Assembly (NCBI GenBank): GCA_020137815.1 | Contig: CM035354.1 | Span: 248,001-312,000, forward strand | Length of the DNA: 64,000 bases | Direction of reading: 5' to 3' | From: Hormiphora californensis | Taxonomy: Eukaryota > Ctenophora > Tentaculata > Cydippida > Pleurobrachiidae | Part shown: positions 49,601 through 58,300 of the stretch, piece by piece | How the letters are laid out: each line of letters starts with the position of its first letter | Numbering within the stretch: position 1 is the stretch's first letter | Notes under the pieces: generated by a model | Database searches by the model: none | Told to the model about the DNA's origin: nothing | Seen by the model: the letters and a program-made list of their open reading frames with translations, nothing else | Position numbers and translations under genes: made by a program

Positions 49601-49869
49601 ACCCCTCTCTAACCCCACCCCTCTCTAACCCCATCTCTCTCCCTAACCCCATCCCTCTCTAACCCCATCTCTCTCCCTAACCCCACCCCTCTTTTTCTAA
49701 CCCCCATCATTCTCTCTCTATAACCGCCGTTCCTCCCTCTAACCCGCTTCTCTCTACACAGGTCGGCAAGCAGGTCTACTTGTACGTGGAAAACAACTCC
49801 GGACTAAGTTTCAAGGTTCTCAGAACCTCATCTTTCTCAGCTCACATGCTCGGTGACGATGGTGTTTAG
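36250..49869 (+). CDS. secreted collagen-stalk C1q/TNF-like protein (adipolin/erythroferrone type), 360 aa, 10 exons
   Basis: Exons 36250-36318, 37016-37105, 40004-40180, 41044-41140, 43223-43347, 43505-43606, 44304-44503, 45585-45623, 49303-49378, 49762-49869 sum to exactly 361 codons with matching phases. Residues 1-16 are a signal peptide (MRALVLVYLIVAYCSA). An acidic region (GDDQEDGLEGSESD) follows, then a very short collagen stretch (GPQGPPGPPG) followed by a hydrophobic/acidic helix (LLVLEEFSEALRLIQ), the arrangement seen in C1QTNF12/ERFE. The C-terminal half is a C1q/TNF jelly roll: GSFTFNSGIEF, GAYLVSATINLQ, a Cys-containing segment (LCTDDDCILC), GKQVYLYVENNSG and the final FSAHMLGDDGV. 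The protein is expected to trimerise and act as an extracellular ligand. The donor of exon 45585-45623 (CT|GTGGAA) is weak but the only one that fits phase and alignment. Isoform length may vary at exon 5 because of tandem acceptors. Confidence 0.85.
36319..36440. repeat. 36-bp minisatellite at the donor of C1q-like exon 1
   Basis: About three units of GTGGGACGTTATTGTGGTAC plus AGATCAAGTGGTAGG begin right at the junction CGATCAAGG|GTGAGTG. The copied GATCAAG..AGG|GTG(A/G)G recreates the donor; the last copy reads AGG|GTGAGTGAAG. Confidence 0.8.
37562..37648. repeat. GA microsatellite
   Basis: Pure (GA)n, about 85 bp, in intron 2 of the C1q-like gene. Confidence 0.95.
38784..38892 (-). mobile_element. 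hAT-type MITE, copy 5
   Basis: Right TIR intact, left end CATGGACC instead of CAGGAACC; near-exact 8-bp TSD AAATACAT/AAATACAC. In intron 2 of the C1q-like gene. Confidence 0.8.
39250..39972. repeat. 723-bp near-perfect palindrome with a 1-nt spacer
   Basis: Arms 39250-39610 and 39612-39972 are reverse complements around a single T at 39611. An 85-codon ORF is identical on both strands (39284-39541 and 39681-39938), so the arms show essentially no divergence. The ends include (CA)n/(GT)n. It ends 31 bp before exon 40004. No TSD or TIR superfamily recognised. Either a very young foldback or an assembly/hairpin read-through artefact. Confidence 0.85.
40181..40780. repeat. GGTAACTAGGG minisatellite carrying donor-site copies
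   Basis: Starts immediately at the donor of exon 40004-40180. The exon's last 15 nt plus donor (GGCAGTGATCCATGG|GTAAC) recur at 40276-40290, 40438-40452, 40548-40562 and 40661-40675, separated by multiples of GGTAACTAGGG. Confidence 0.9.
40893..41001 (+). mobile_element. hAT-type MITE, copy 6
   Basis: Both TIRs intact; imperfect 8-bp TSD GTAACAGT/GCAACCGT. Ends 43 bp before the collagen exon 41044-41140. Confidence 0.85.
41141..41335. repeat. 45-bp minisatellite repeating the exon-4 donor
   Basis: The junction TTATTCAGG|GTAACTAT of exon 41044-41140 recurs at 41188-41196, 41233-41241 and 41278-41286 (period 45), each within a unit containing GAGTTATAATGGGGTTG. Confidence 0.88.
41441..43240 (+). 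repeat. 39-bp minisatellite of tandem 3' splice sites (about 46 units)
   Basis: Unit: GAGGGTGGCCGTGTTAATG + TTAACATTTCTTCAGAATCC. Each unit contains a branch-like TTAAC, a short pyrimidine tract and TTCAG, matching the acceptor of exon 43223-43347, whose first bases (AATCCGAGGGTGGCCGTG) are also part of the unit. A broken unit at 42241-42257 divides the array into about 20 and 25 units. Downstream of the break every acceptor is in frame with the exon, each adding 13 codons; upstream, the same reading frame meets TAA at the break. Confidence 0.9.
43607..44160. repeat. AAAGGTAACCAG / CCAAGGTAACC minisatellite at the donor of exon 6
   Basis: Begins at the junction CCCAAG|GTAATA of exon 43505-43606 and repeats CCCAAG|GTAACC and CAAAG|GTAACC more than twenty times, interspersed with AGCTGCCC(C/T)AAA. 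Confidence 0.9.
44614..44922. repeat. direct repeat of about 110 bp, two copies
   Basis: A block starting GAATCATATTTCCTGTTATT and ending GACCCTTGTTTTTG occurs at about 44616-44726 and 44813-44922, in intron 7 of the C1q-like gene. Confidence 0.85.
45056..45105. repeat. (CAGTA)n microsatellite
   Basis: About ten copies of a pentamer. Confidence 0.95.
45421..45529 (+). mobile_element. hAT-type MITE, copy 7
   Basis: TIRs intact; flanking 8-mers AGTAACCC and CTCAACAA do not match, so the TSD is lost or rearranged. Ends 55 bp before exon 45585. Confidence 0.85.
45716..45820 (+). mobile_element. internal fragment of the hAT MITE between 20-bp direct repeats
   Basis: The MITE core (GTAAACAACC ... 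GGGACCA) without TIRs lies between two copies of GGGAGGGAGGGGTGGGAGTA. Confidence 0.8.
46693..47446. mobile_element. inner foldback element, poly-G ends, 8-bp TSD
   Basis: Ends GGGGGGGACGTCACC / GGTGACGTCCCCCC, then inverted arrays of TGCCCAC/GTGGGCA, and matching inner arms (TTGATAAGGCTCCAT / ATGGAGCCTTATCAA). Flanked by exact GTGACATT at 46685-46692 and 47447-47454. Inserted near the centre of the outer palindrome. Confidence 0.85.
47825..48793 (+). mobile_element. 5'-truncated LINE with R2-type endonuclease end
   Basis: Flanked by an exact 13-bp duplication GTTTACATCTGCG (47812-47824, 48794-48806), interrupting the right arm of the outer foldback. The ORF (about 47787-48677) has a CxC-x7-HxxxxC knuckle (CACGEENTIDHLISC), then TADGARLDIS ... 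YFDVRIFNP, the spacing of a PD-(D/E)xK restriction-like endonuclease, then KHEREKK and the TGGLGREF ... RLRLSFAMVRS tail common to RLE-type LINEs. The reverse transcriptase is missing (5' truncation). The 3' end is a C-run rather than poly-A. Confidence 0.85.
49579..49700. repeat. CTAACCCC(A)CCCCTCT repeats before the last C1q-like exon
   Basis: Eight or so units combine CTAAC (branch-point consensus) with a pyrimidine tract, and end close to the acceptor CTCTACACAG of exon 49762-49869. Confidence 0.75.
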
Positions 49870-49888
49870 AGGAGCATGACGTCATTAA

Positions 49889-50000
49889 CATTAGGAACCG
49901 ACCGAATTAAGTAAACAACCAATCAGAACTCGATATTTAGGTCACGTGACTGGTTATCAGCCAATCAGGGACCAGTATTTCCTGATTCGGTCGGTTCCTG
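49889..50000 (+). mobile_element. hAT-type MITE, copy 8
   Basis: Left end altered (CATTAGGAACC), right TIR intact; near-exact TSD GTCATTAA/GTCTTTAA. Lies 20 bp after the C1q-like stop codon, thus probably in its 3' UTR. Confidence 0.82.
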
Positions 50001-50912
50001 GTCTTTAATATATTTGTGAACCAGTATTCATCAAAATGAATTGTACAGCTTTCAAGACCCTGAAATATAGGAGACAGAAGAGAGACACTCATGTCTAGAA
50101 TTAGGAACCTTGTGTGTGTGTGTTTAGTGTGCCCAAAAAGACAAATGAGAGAGAAAACTCGAAATGACTCTATTCAGCCCACTTTTTCTGAGGTGTCCAG
50201 AAGATAGGTGTGTTAGAAACCAACAGGTTAGAGCCAGCCGTGGCGCCTGGTCCGAGACCACACTATTGTTGCACCGCTGCAACGTGTGGAAGTATTGCCA
50301 ATCCATCAGAACTCTATATTTGCAAAAATTGATGTTTTAATATACGAATATTTGTTTAATTCCAGATTGGAAACCCATCAACGTGTATTTGGAAAATGGC
50401 AGTTTTAGTTGATGAGATACCGAGTTTTCTTTTGTTAGACTGAAGGCTGTCTTGTGGCGCCGACCCGATCTGAGGATCAGAACGGTGTCTGTGAGGCTAT
50501 TATTAGTATAGGATACGTGCTTCCTATTGGTGGTGTGTCGAAGTTGCTTTGCCGGACCCTGATGTCACGTTCCAATCTGTAACGAGACAAAATAGCGCTG
50601 ACAAGGGACCCTGATGCGCGCGTTCCATTGAAGGAGCTGCTGCGCCAAGAATCCCTCCGGAGCAGCCCCGCGCCTTCCATACAAGAGAAAAAGAAGAACT
50701 TTTCAGAGGCTAAAACCAATTCCGTGTCTCATAAAGTGCCACACTTGACAAGAAACAAAATGTACACACCCTCTCTTCAGTTTTCTCGAGTAAAATTTGC
50801 AACATACTCTGATATTCGTGTTTCATAGCTTCATGATTTAGCATGGCGTATACACCTCTGGGTAATAAAAACATGATAAAATACACAACATCTCTCTCTC
50901 TCACTCCACTGT
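50001..50912. other. intergenic, no gene recognised
   Basis: Between the convergent 3' ends of the C1q-like gene (+) and POLR2D (-). Small ORFs (for example 50477-50719 and 50628-50828) overlap on opposite strands and show no recognisable domain. Confidence 0.5.
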
Positions 50913-51610
50913 TCACTGTGTCAAGTCCTTGAACGTTTTGAGATCTTCTAACAATTCATTTAACTCTTCGTCATCGAATTTGTCCTCCAAACTTGGAATT
51001 AGCGCCTTGGCCTCCTCATAATTATCTGGACAGAGGTTTGCCAGTGACGCAGCTTCAAACTTGTGAAGATTCTTGGTCTGGAGCATTTCTCTTACTGCCT
51101 GATGGGGAATTAATGTTTAGAGTATAATTCTGGTTCGTTTCCCACCTTTCAGGTGAGCATATTAACAAAATCTAGAACAGTTTAAACACCAAAAAGATCA
51201 GAAAATAGTTCAAAAAGTACCTTGATTGTTTCCCTATTTTGGTAGAAACTAAACTTTCCCGTGTATTTGAGGGTGTTCTCAAAAACCTGGGACAGATCCG
51301 TATCATCATCATCCATCTCGTGTTGCTCCTGGCGAACCTGCGAGAGGGAAAGGGAGGGATATATGTAGATGGGGGGCTAGATCATAGATGACAGCCAATG
51401 TCTGATAATGGTATGGAATTGAGATTTTGGAAAGCCAGATATATTGTTTCTGATTTAAAGTTCATGATCCAGGCTTTATTACACTACCTTCAACAGCATG
51501 TGAACTTCTGAAACCAAAAGGGCATCAGCATTTTTGAAAGCAGCTGGGAATTTTAACTGAGCCGCGTCTTCCTCTTCCTCAATCCGGATCTGCTTCCTTA
51601 CTGCTGTCAT
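50913..51610 (-). CDS. POLR2D: RNA polymerase II subunit RPB4
   Basis: Three exons, 51488-51610, 51221-51337 and 50913-51098, all joined in phase 0, encode 141 aa (human RPB4 is about the same length). The order matches the family: acidic start ([17 protein letters not shown]), [63 protein letters not shown], then [18 protein letters not shown]4 forms the stalk of Pol II with RPB7 and works in initiation and mRNA decay. An acceptor-like AG (ACAATTTAG) lies 6 nt before the ATG, preceded by a C-run array at 51630-51790. Confidence 0.95.
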
Positions 51611-51629
51611 TGTGTGCTAAATTGTAGAA

Positions 51630-51790
51630 GGGGGGGGGGGGTGAGATATACCAAATTATTGGAGGCGGGGGGGGGGGGGGTGAGATATACTAAATTATTG
51701 AAGGGGGGGGGGGTGAGATACACTAAACTATTGAAGCCTGAAGGGGGTCAGATATACTAAAAAGAGGGGGGGGGGGGGTGAGGTAAATTA
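51630..51790. repeat. G-run minisatellite upstream of POLR2D
   Basis: Units of about 50 bp: a G9-G14 run, TGAGATATACTAAA, TTATTGAA. In gene sense each unit is a C-run followed by TTCAATAATTTAG, resembling the acceptor (C-run, CTTCTACAATTTAG) just before the POLR2D ATG. Confidence 0.88.
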
Positions 51791-51908
51791 TTGGAGGGAG
51801 GAGATGTACTAAAGAGGGTAGGTTTGTGTGAGAGATATTGTTTAGAGTCATGCTAAGAAGAGGGGGCTGCGAGAGTCCTGCCTGTTGATGGAGGGACTGG
51901 GATAGATA

Positions 51909-52519
51909 CTGTGTGATTTTAAATGACTGAGACTGCTCTATCTCAAATTGTGTAAAAACTATGGCATCTTTCGACTTCAAATTTTGGGACACGATAAAAC
52001 ATAATTTCTCATTTATTCTCCCAGATTTTCAGAAAGTTTCCGTGTTCCTGAATGAACTTATTGCCATAAAACCTCCTCCAACTTTACACAGTCATATCTC
52101 TGGAGTCTAATGAGATAGAGAGTTCAGATTTTTAGGAGAGACAGATAAGACGATTTTGAATGTTTTGTCTGCTTTACGAGTTGATAACTTTTACCGTCTG
52201 TTCACAGGAACTGTTTAAAGTGATGTAACACGCTCTAATTAGGCCAAATTTAGGTCATTTTACCCCTCAAAGATCACATGTCCAGCTGATTCTAGTGGGC
52301 TAATGAGGCCTCTTACACGAATTCGTCACGTGTTACTGCAAGGATACCGCTCTCCTTTTTCACCTTGACCAAGCAGACATGATCATGGTGTCTGGAAGTG
52401 GTAACAAGCTGTAGGATACCAGACAGATGCTGCTCTCTACTTCAATCACTCTCTCGTTATAAGGTCACGTGACTGGAATTGGGATCTCGACATCAGACAT
52501 GATCACAATGTCTACAAAG

Positions 52520-52602
<83 letters not shown>

Positions 52603-53216
52603 TGCTTTGTAGACATTGTGATCATGTCTGATGTCGAGATCCCAATTCCAGTCACGTGACCTTATAACGAGAGAGTGATTGAAGTAGAGAGCAGCATCTG
52701 TCTGGTATCCTACAGCTTGTTACCACTTCCAGACACCATGATCATGTCTGCTTGGTCAAGGTGAAAAAGGAGAGCGGTATCCTTGCAGTAACACGTGACG
52801 AATTCGTGTAAGAGGCCTCATTAGCCCACTAGAATCAGCTGGACATGTGATCTTTGAGGGGTAAAATGACCTAAATTTGGCCTAATTAGAGGCGTGTTAC
52901 ATCACTTTAAACAGTTCCTGTGAACAGACGGTAAAAGTTATCAACTCGTAAAGCAGACAAAACATTCAAAATCGTCTTATCTGTCTCTCCTAAAAATCTG
53001 AACTCTCTATCTCATTAGACTCCAGAGATATGACTGTGTAAAGTTGGAGGAGGTTTTATGGCAATAAGTTCATTCAGGAACACGGAAACTTTCTGAAAAT
53101 CTGGGAGAATAAATGAGAAATTATGTTTTATCGTGTCCCAAAATTTGAAGTCGAAAGATGCCATAGTTTTTACACAAATTGAGATAGAGCAGTCTCAGTC
53201 ATTTAAAATCACACAG
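51909..53216. mobile_element. 1.3-kb palindrome with (CT)n centre, TA-flanked
   Basis: Arms of about 610 bp, highly similar, begin CTGTGTGATTTTAAATGAC and end with its complement, flanked by TA. The centre is a (CT)n tract (about 52526-52599). No ORF. The TA flank is compatible with Tc1/mariner-type mobilisation. Lies between METAP1D and POLR2D. Confidence 0.88.
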
Positions 53217-53512
53217 TATATATTGAGTCGATTGATTTATCTAGAAAGAGTAGGGCCCGCGACATTATTTCTTGGACAGCCTAATATTTATGATCTAGGA
53301 TATTGGTAATCAGGTTATTATACGTGGGATATAACAAAGTAAACACGCTATATATTACGCTGGTTAGCAGAAGAATATAATACAGAAAAAGTTTAGAAAC
53401 TTAAAAACAAAATTCCCAAAAAGAATCAAGCTACAAATATGACCGGTCGGACAGACAACCGATTTTATCTCTAACACTCTCAAACAGTGAAAGCAACCTC
53501 TATTTCCAATAA

Positions 53513-56500
53513 CTAAACATGGGGAGATAGAATCTCAGTTCCATCTCGGGTGATTAAGATCGTATGCTCGAATTGTGCTGAGCGTTTGCAGTCAGCAGAG
53601 ACAGCTGTCCACCCGTCGGAGAGAATTACCATAGCGTCACTACCCTCCATCAATATGGGCTCTGTTGGGTGAGAAAGGGAGATACAGTGGGCTCTGTGGG
53701 TGAGAAAGGGAGATACCTTACTCTCGTTTTTTAAGAAACGCTTTAGTAAGAAACTTTTTTATAAGAAACTTTTCAAATGTAAATCACACAATTCAGAGAC
53801 ACCACAACAAAATAGAACACCCCTAACTTGTTTAGTTTCTTGATAAAGGAGAAGTTCTTTTTGTTTTTGGATTGCTTACACCTGTAGTTTCCTAGAAAAA
53901 AAGTTTCTTATTTAAAAGTTTCTTGAAATATGCGAGCTTAATTAACGAGAGTAAGGTATTATCATAATGGGCTCTGTGGGTGAGAAAGGGAGATAAAGTG
54001 GGCTCTGTTGGGTGAGAATGGGAGGTATTATCAATATGGGCTCTGTGGGTGACAAAGGGAGATACAGTGGGCTCTGTTGGGTGAGAAAGGGAGATACAGT
54101 GGGCTCTGTTGGGTGAGAAAGGGAGATACAGTGGGCTCTGTTGGGTGAGAATGGGAGATACAGTGGGCTCTGTTGGGTGAGAAAGGGAGATACAGTGGGC
54201 TCTGTTGGGTGAGAAAGGGAGATACAGTGGGCTCTGTTGGGTGAGAAAGGGAGATACAGTGGGCTCTGTTGGGTGACAAAGGGAGATACAGTGGGCTCTG
54301 TTGGGTGAGAAAGGGAGATACAGTGGGCTCTGTTGAATGGGAGGTATCATAATGGGCAGTGGGCTCTGTTGGGTGAGAATGGGAGGTATCATAATGGGCT
54401 CTGTAATAGAGATGAATTGTGCAAAGGGTAGATCGGGGCAATTTTATAAGCTGGCAAACTAAAACCCTGTGAAAAAGCCTTCCTGAGCCTGAAGCAGCTG
54501 AAGACTCCCCCTTCTTACCTATAGTGAACACCATACCCGGCCTCATAACGTGGCGATTAGCAGAGTTAGGGTAGTGATAAACATCCGGCAAGCCGTGAAA
54601 ATAACTCCCAATACCGTGGCCAATGAACTCCTTTGAGATACTGAACTTTTCCTCCGTAGCTATCTTTCTGAAGGAGAAATATGGGAAATAGACATACGGA
54701 TACATAATATGTAGTATGAACAAAAACAAACACGAGTGTTTGTACAGTAGGGTAGCGACTGGCTATTTGAAACAGTTTTTCACTTTTTTCCCTTGCCTGC
54801 CCACAAATCAAGTCGAACCCAAATTTTTTTGACCTTGTGTTACCGAGACAGTCCCTGGGTAGTTTTTTGGGTGGTTGGAGATGTCTCATTTTGTCTTCCG
54901 GGGTCAGGGTCACGTGATATCTATCCAAATTTGGTGTTTCAATTTACCCGCCTCGGTCTGCTAATTTGAAACACCCGTATCTCCCTCAATTTCTGCACGA
55001 AACCAAAATTTTTGACATTGAATAGTTAGAAAAGGGTTGTGCAGAGCCATTCCATGTCTGAAATCTGAATTTTGTTGAACGTGCTTGGTGCAATGACCTT
55101 TTCCAAAAACTGTTTCAAATTAGCAGGAAAACAGTTTTTGCCTCATATTCGGCCAACTTTTGGCGGAAATGACTCAAATCATAGTTTATATCCTGCCTCA
55201 TGCTAATATTGAACAACAAAAATTTCGACAATCCAATCGGAGAAAATTGTTTCAAATAGCCCTCCTCAGTGTTTCAAGTTACCCGACTCTCTTCACTGTG
55301 CTACAGCACACACACGACACCAATCAGAGAGCAAATAACGCGCATTTGTTTCAAATAACCAGAGCACGTGTTTCAAGTTATCAGACACTGTTTCAAGTTA
55401 GCAGGCGTTTCAAATTGCCAGTCGCTACCCTACTCCAGGGAAATTTCATTGCCCTGTCGAGTTCTCCTGAGGACACAATCCCCACAAATCACAGTAATAT
55501 GTAGTATGTATTTCTCTCTCAATCTCAAATGGCGACATAAAGATTAGAAGTACAGCTAACAACCACGTACCCGATAATGTTGCCAATAGAGTTGAATCGT
55601 TCACCTGGCCCACACACCCCTATTGCAGCCAGTGTAGCCCGTTTTGAGGCAGCTATGAGACGGTGACCCGGAATATCAACCTCCCCTATGGAGGTACTGG
55701 AACAACAATCTCCAAATACACCTTTATAATATATCTGAACGGATAATCAATTGGGATATTATCAATAATAATAACGGGACCCGATATACCGGGCAAAAAC
55801 CTTCCCTCGAGCATCCCGGTAAATCAGGATCCGACTTTAATTGCATATCATCTTATTCAAAATATCCACACATCTTGCTATGAAACATACCGATACATCG
55901 ATGCTGATGATATCTCCACTCCGTAGTTTCCTAGTGTTTGGTATACCGTGACACAGCACATTATTCACAGAGGTACAGATGGATTTGGGGAATGCTCGGT
56001 AGTTGAGAGGCGCTGGGTACGCTCCTGCTGCCACAATTTCAGAATGTGCAAATTTATCCAGCTCGTCTGTAGATATACCCTCCTGGGAATGAGGTGTCCC
56101 TTAAGGAGGTGAAACCTCGACTAGCTATACAGTTTTTCGGAGACCGGACCTAGGTTACGTATTTTTGACCGAGGAATCCGACAAACATAAAATTAAAATC
56201 GGTAACGTAGCCGTTTTTGCGTAAAACGGCAAAAACTGTCATTTTTCAGCGATTTTCGACTTTTTACGCTTTATCTCCTATCTAACTTTATCTTGCCCAT
56301 AACTTTCACTTTTGTTCAAACCCGGGGCACGGAGAGAGAGTATCGAGGTTTTATCAATGATCATTCTTCCAACAACTTACCCCAGCCGCATCCAGTACTT
56401 TGTTCAGTATCCCCCCTGTTATGTGACCCGCTTCTCTCATTTTACCTATCTCATCCGCACATTTGATATCTGAAACAATTACTGGACATTAATAATGTAA

Positions 56501-56795
56501 TCACTGGGCATTAAGACATCATTTCAATTTTGTAGAATTAATCGTAATTGTAATTGTGTACTTGTTGTAACAAATTACAAAATTTCTAGTAAAAACTGTA
56601 CTTTTTCGCACTCTCTCGTGAAAGCTCTCAGTTCTCACCTATGGATGAGGGTCGAGCAGGTGGAATTCCGTTCCTGTGGTAGGAAGGTAGAATGATATGT
56701 CCTGGTACAGTCAGTGTCTCTGTTACAGGTTCAATTCCAACTACACTGTACCACCTTGAACAACACCTGACCCTTCCAGCTAACCTACCTAACAT
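53513..56795 (-). CDS. METAP1D: methionine aminopeptidase, mitochondrial type (METAP1D)
   Basis: Exons 56639-56795, 56381-56469, 55891-56082, 55571-55721, 54519-54667, 53513-53661 (TAG). It begins with an Arg-rich, acid-free presequence (MLGRLAGRVRCCSRWYS), suggesting mitochondrial import. Catalytic elements of a type-I MetAP (pita-bread fold): NNVLCHGIP, SIDVS (first metal Asp), GD (second Asp), FIGHGIGSYFHG (His), FTIEPIL (Glu), QFEHTILIT (Glu). Exon 4 is odd: it starts GTGTATTTGG, reading VYL in the expected phase, but the family-like GD..STSIGEVD continuation is in another frame and the NGYH segment before GD is absent. Total length is 887 nt, as if 13 nt were missing from a 300-codon gene. 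Either a sequence error, a missed microexon or a damaging deletion. Confidence 0.88.
53655..54415. repeat. 32-bp minisatellite of METAP1D last-exon acceptor
   Basis: Plus-strand unit GGGCTCTGTTGGGTGAG + AAAGGGAGATACAGT; in gene sense TCTCCCTTTCTCACCCAACAG|AGCCCA, i.e. the pyrimidine tract and AG of the last intron plus the first exon bases, about 15-20 times. A MITE (53716-53956) interrupts it. The 32-bp period rotates the reading frame. Confidence 0.9.
53716..53956. mobile_element. TA-flanked MITE inside the METAP1D minisatellite
   Basis: Ends CCTTACTCTCGTT / AACGAGAGTAAGG with TA on each side; interior AT-rich with repeated TAAGAAACTTTT. No ORF. Confidence 0.8.
55775..55838. mobile_element. 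pogo-like MITE fragment
   Basis: ACCCGATATACCGGG ... CCCGGTAAATCAGGATCCGACT, related to the element at 5813-6523, in METAP1D intron 3. Confidence 0.6.
56093..56275. mobile_element. left-end fragment of the 45930-49162 foldback family
   Basis: GTGTCCCTTAAGGAGGTGAA and the following ~170 bp match the outer arm at 45935-46115. Truncated; in METAP1D intron 2. Confidence 0.8.
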
Positions 56796-57117
56796 GCTAT
56801 AATATAATGTGAGGGTGTTAGTGGGAGAGGAGTGTTAGGGGGTGTTAGTGGTGAAAATAGATCCAAGTAGGTCCAAGTAAGGGAGGGGAGCTGGCGATGA
56901 GAAAGTTTCATCCTGCAACTACCCTGCCTAACATAGTAAGAGGTAGATATCCTCTTCCCCTTCCTGTCAGAGACTGATTTTTTGAAGAAATTTAATATTA
57001 AGAACAAGATATAGAAAACAAACACACTAAAAAGTAAAATCAGTAAAATCACAAATCACATAAAAACATAAACACACAAAACAGTTTCTCGAAAATCCAC
57101 AAACTTGTAGGAAAGTA

Positions 57118-57176
57118 ACAGATTAGAAAACAACTCTTCACTCCTCATCACTTTCTTTTTCACTATCAGTAAGGGG
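57118..57176 (-). pseudogene. duplicated NAA20 3' end
   Basis: AGATTAGAAAACAACTCTTC and the following bases match the end of NAA20 (58306-58360), encoding an EELFS-like tail. Only this fragment is present, upstream of METAP1D. Confidence 0.65.
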
Positions 57177-57184
57177 GAACTGAG

Positions 57185-57290
57185 CAGGAACCCGAAACAA
57201 GTAAACAACCAATCAGAACTCGTTATTTAGGTCACGTGACTGGTTATCAGCCAATCAGGGACCAGCATTTCCTGATTCGGTCGGTTCCTG
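57185..57290 (+). mobile_element. hAT-type MITE, copy 9
   Basis: Exact TSD GAACTGAG (57177-57184, 57291-57298); 3-4 bp are missing from the left TIR. Confidence 0.9.
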
Positions 57291-57424
57291 GAACTGAGCT
57301 AACACAAACACCACACACCACACCATAAACACACTATGAACAAACACCATCACCAACAGACAGAACATACAACCATACCCTATAATTTTGCCGATAGTGT
57401 TAACAGATTTACAAATTACATTGC

Positions 57425-57885
57425 TGACAGAGGTACAGATGGATTTGGGGAATACTCGGTAGTTGAGAGGTGCTCGGTACGCTCTTTTACTCTCATCCGC
57501 ACATTTGATATCTGAAACGTGGCAGTGTAATCACAGGTAAAATTACTTATGCTCCACACCACACCATATCACTTTTGTGGAAGTATCCGTTATTACGAAA
57601 TCACTTTAGTAAAAACTAGCTTTTCACCAATCTCACCGCTCACCTATGGAGGAGGGTCGAGCAGGTGGGATTCCATTCCTGTGATAGGACCACCTTGAAC
57701 AACACCTGACCCTTCCAGCTAACCTACCTAACATGCTACAATATAATGTGAGGGTGTTAGTGGGAGAGGAGTGTTAGAAGATGTTAGTGGTGAAAATAGA
57801 TCCAAATTCCAAGTGAGGGAGGGGAGTTGGCAATAAGAAAGTGTCTTCCTGCAACTACTCTGCCAAACTAAGGAATAGGTAGCTA
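57425..57885 (-). pseudogene. rearranged partial duplicate of METAP1D exons 1-3
   Basis: Contains a fragment of exon 3 (CAGAGGTACAGATGGATTTGGGG), then the exon-2 start (CTCATCCGCACATTTGATATC), an exon-1 piece (CACCTATGGAGGAGGGTCG) and the upstream block with AACATGCTACAATATAATG, each matching 55960-56960, with internal deletions. Not translatable. Confidence 0.75.
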
Positions 57886-58300
57886 TATCATGTAAGGAAA
57901 CAAGATAAAACAAGATGAGTATCAAAACAAACGTTGCTGTATTGTATTGTATGACATTACCAAATCGGAACAACAACATACTATCTCGCATGGTTAACCC
58001 CAATGTTTTTGTAGTACAACGCACAGTAATATATATATTTGGCACATGGTCATGTTCATAGCTAGTTGTTCCGGATGGCGTATTTCCTACTCGTAGTTTG
58101 AAAACCCAGCTGGGCCCAGATCTGTAAACTTTAGGAGAACTTAAGAATAATTATGACTGTAAAACATGACGTAAATATGACGTAAATATGACGTCATAAT
58201 GACGTCATCGTGTTCAACTTGCTCGGGGTAGGGCTAACACATACACCACACACATCACCATCACCACACCATGAACAAACACCAACCACCACTCTTCCTG

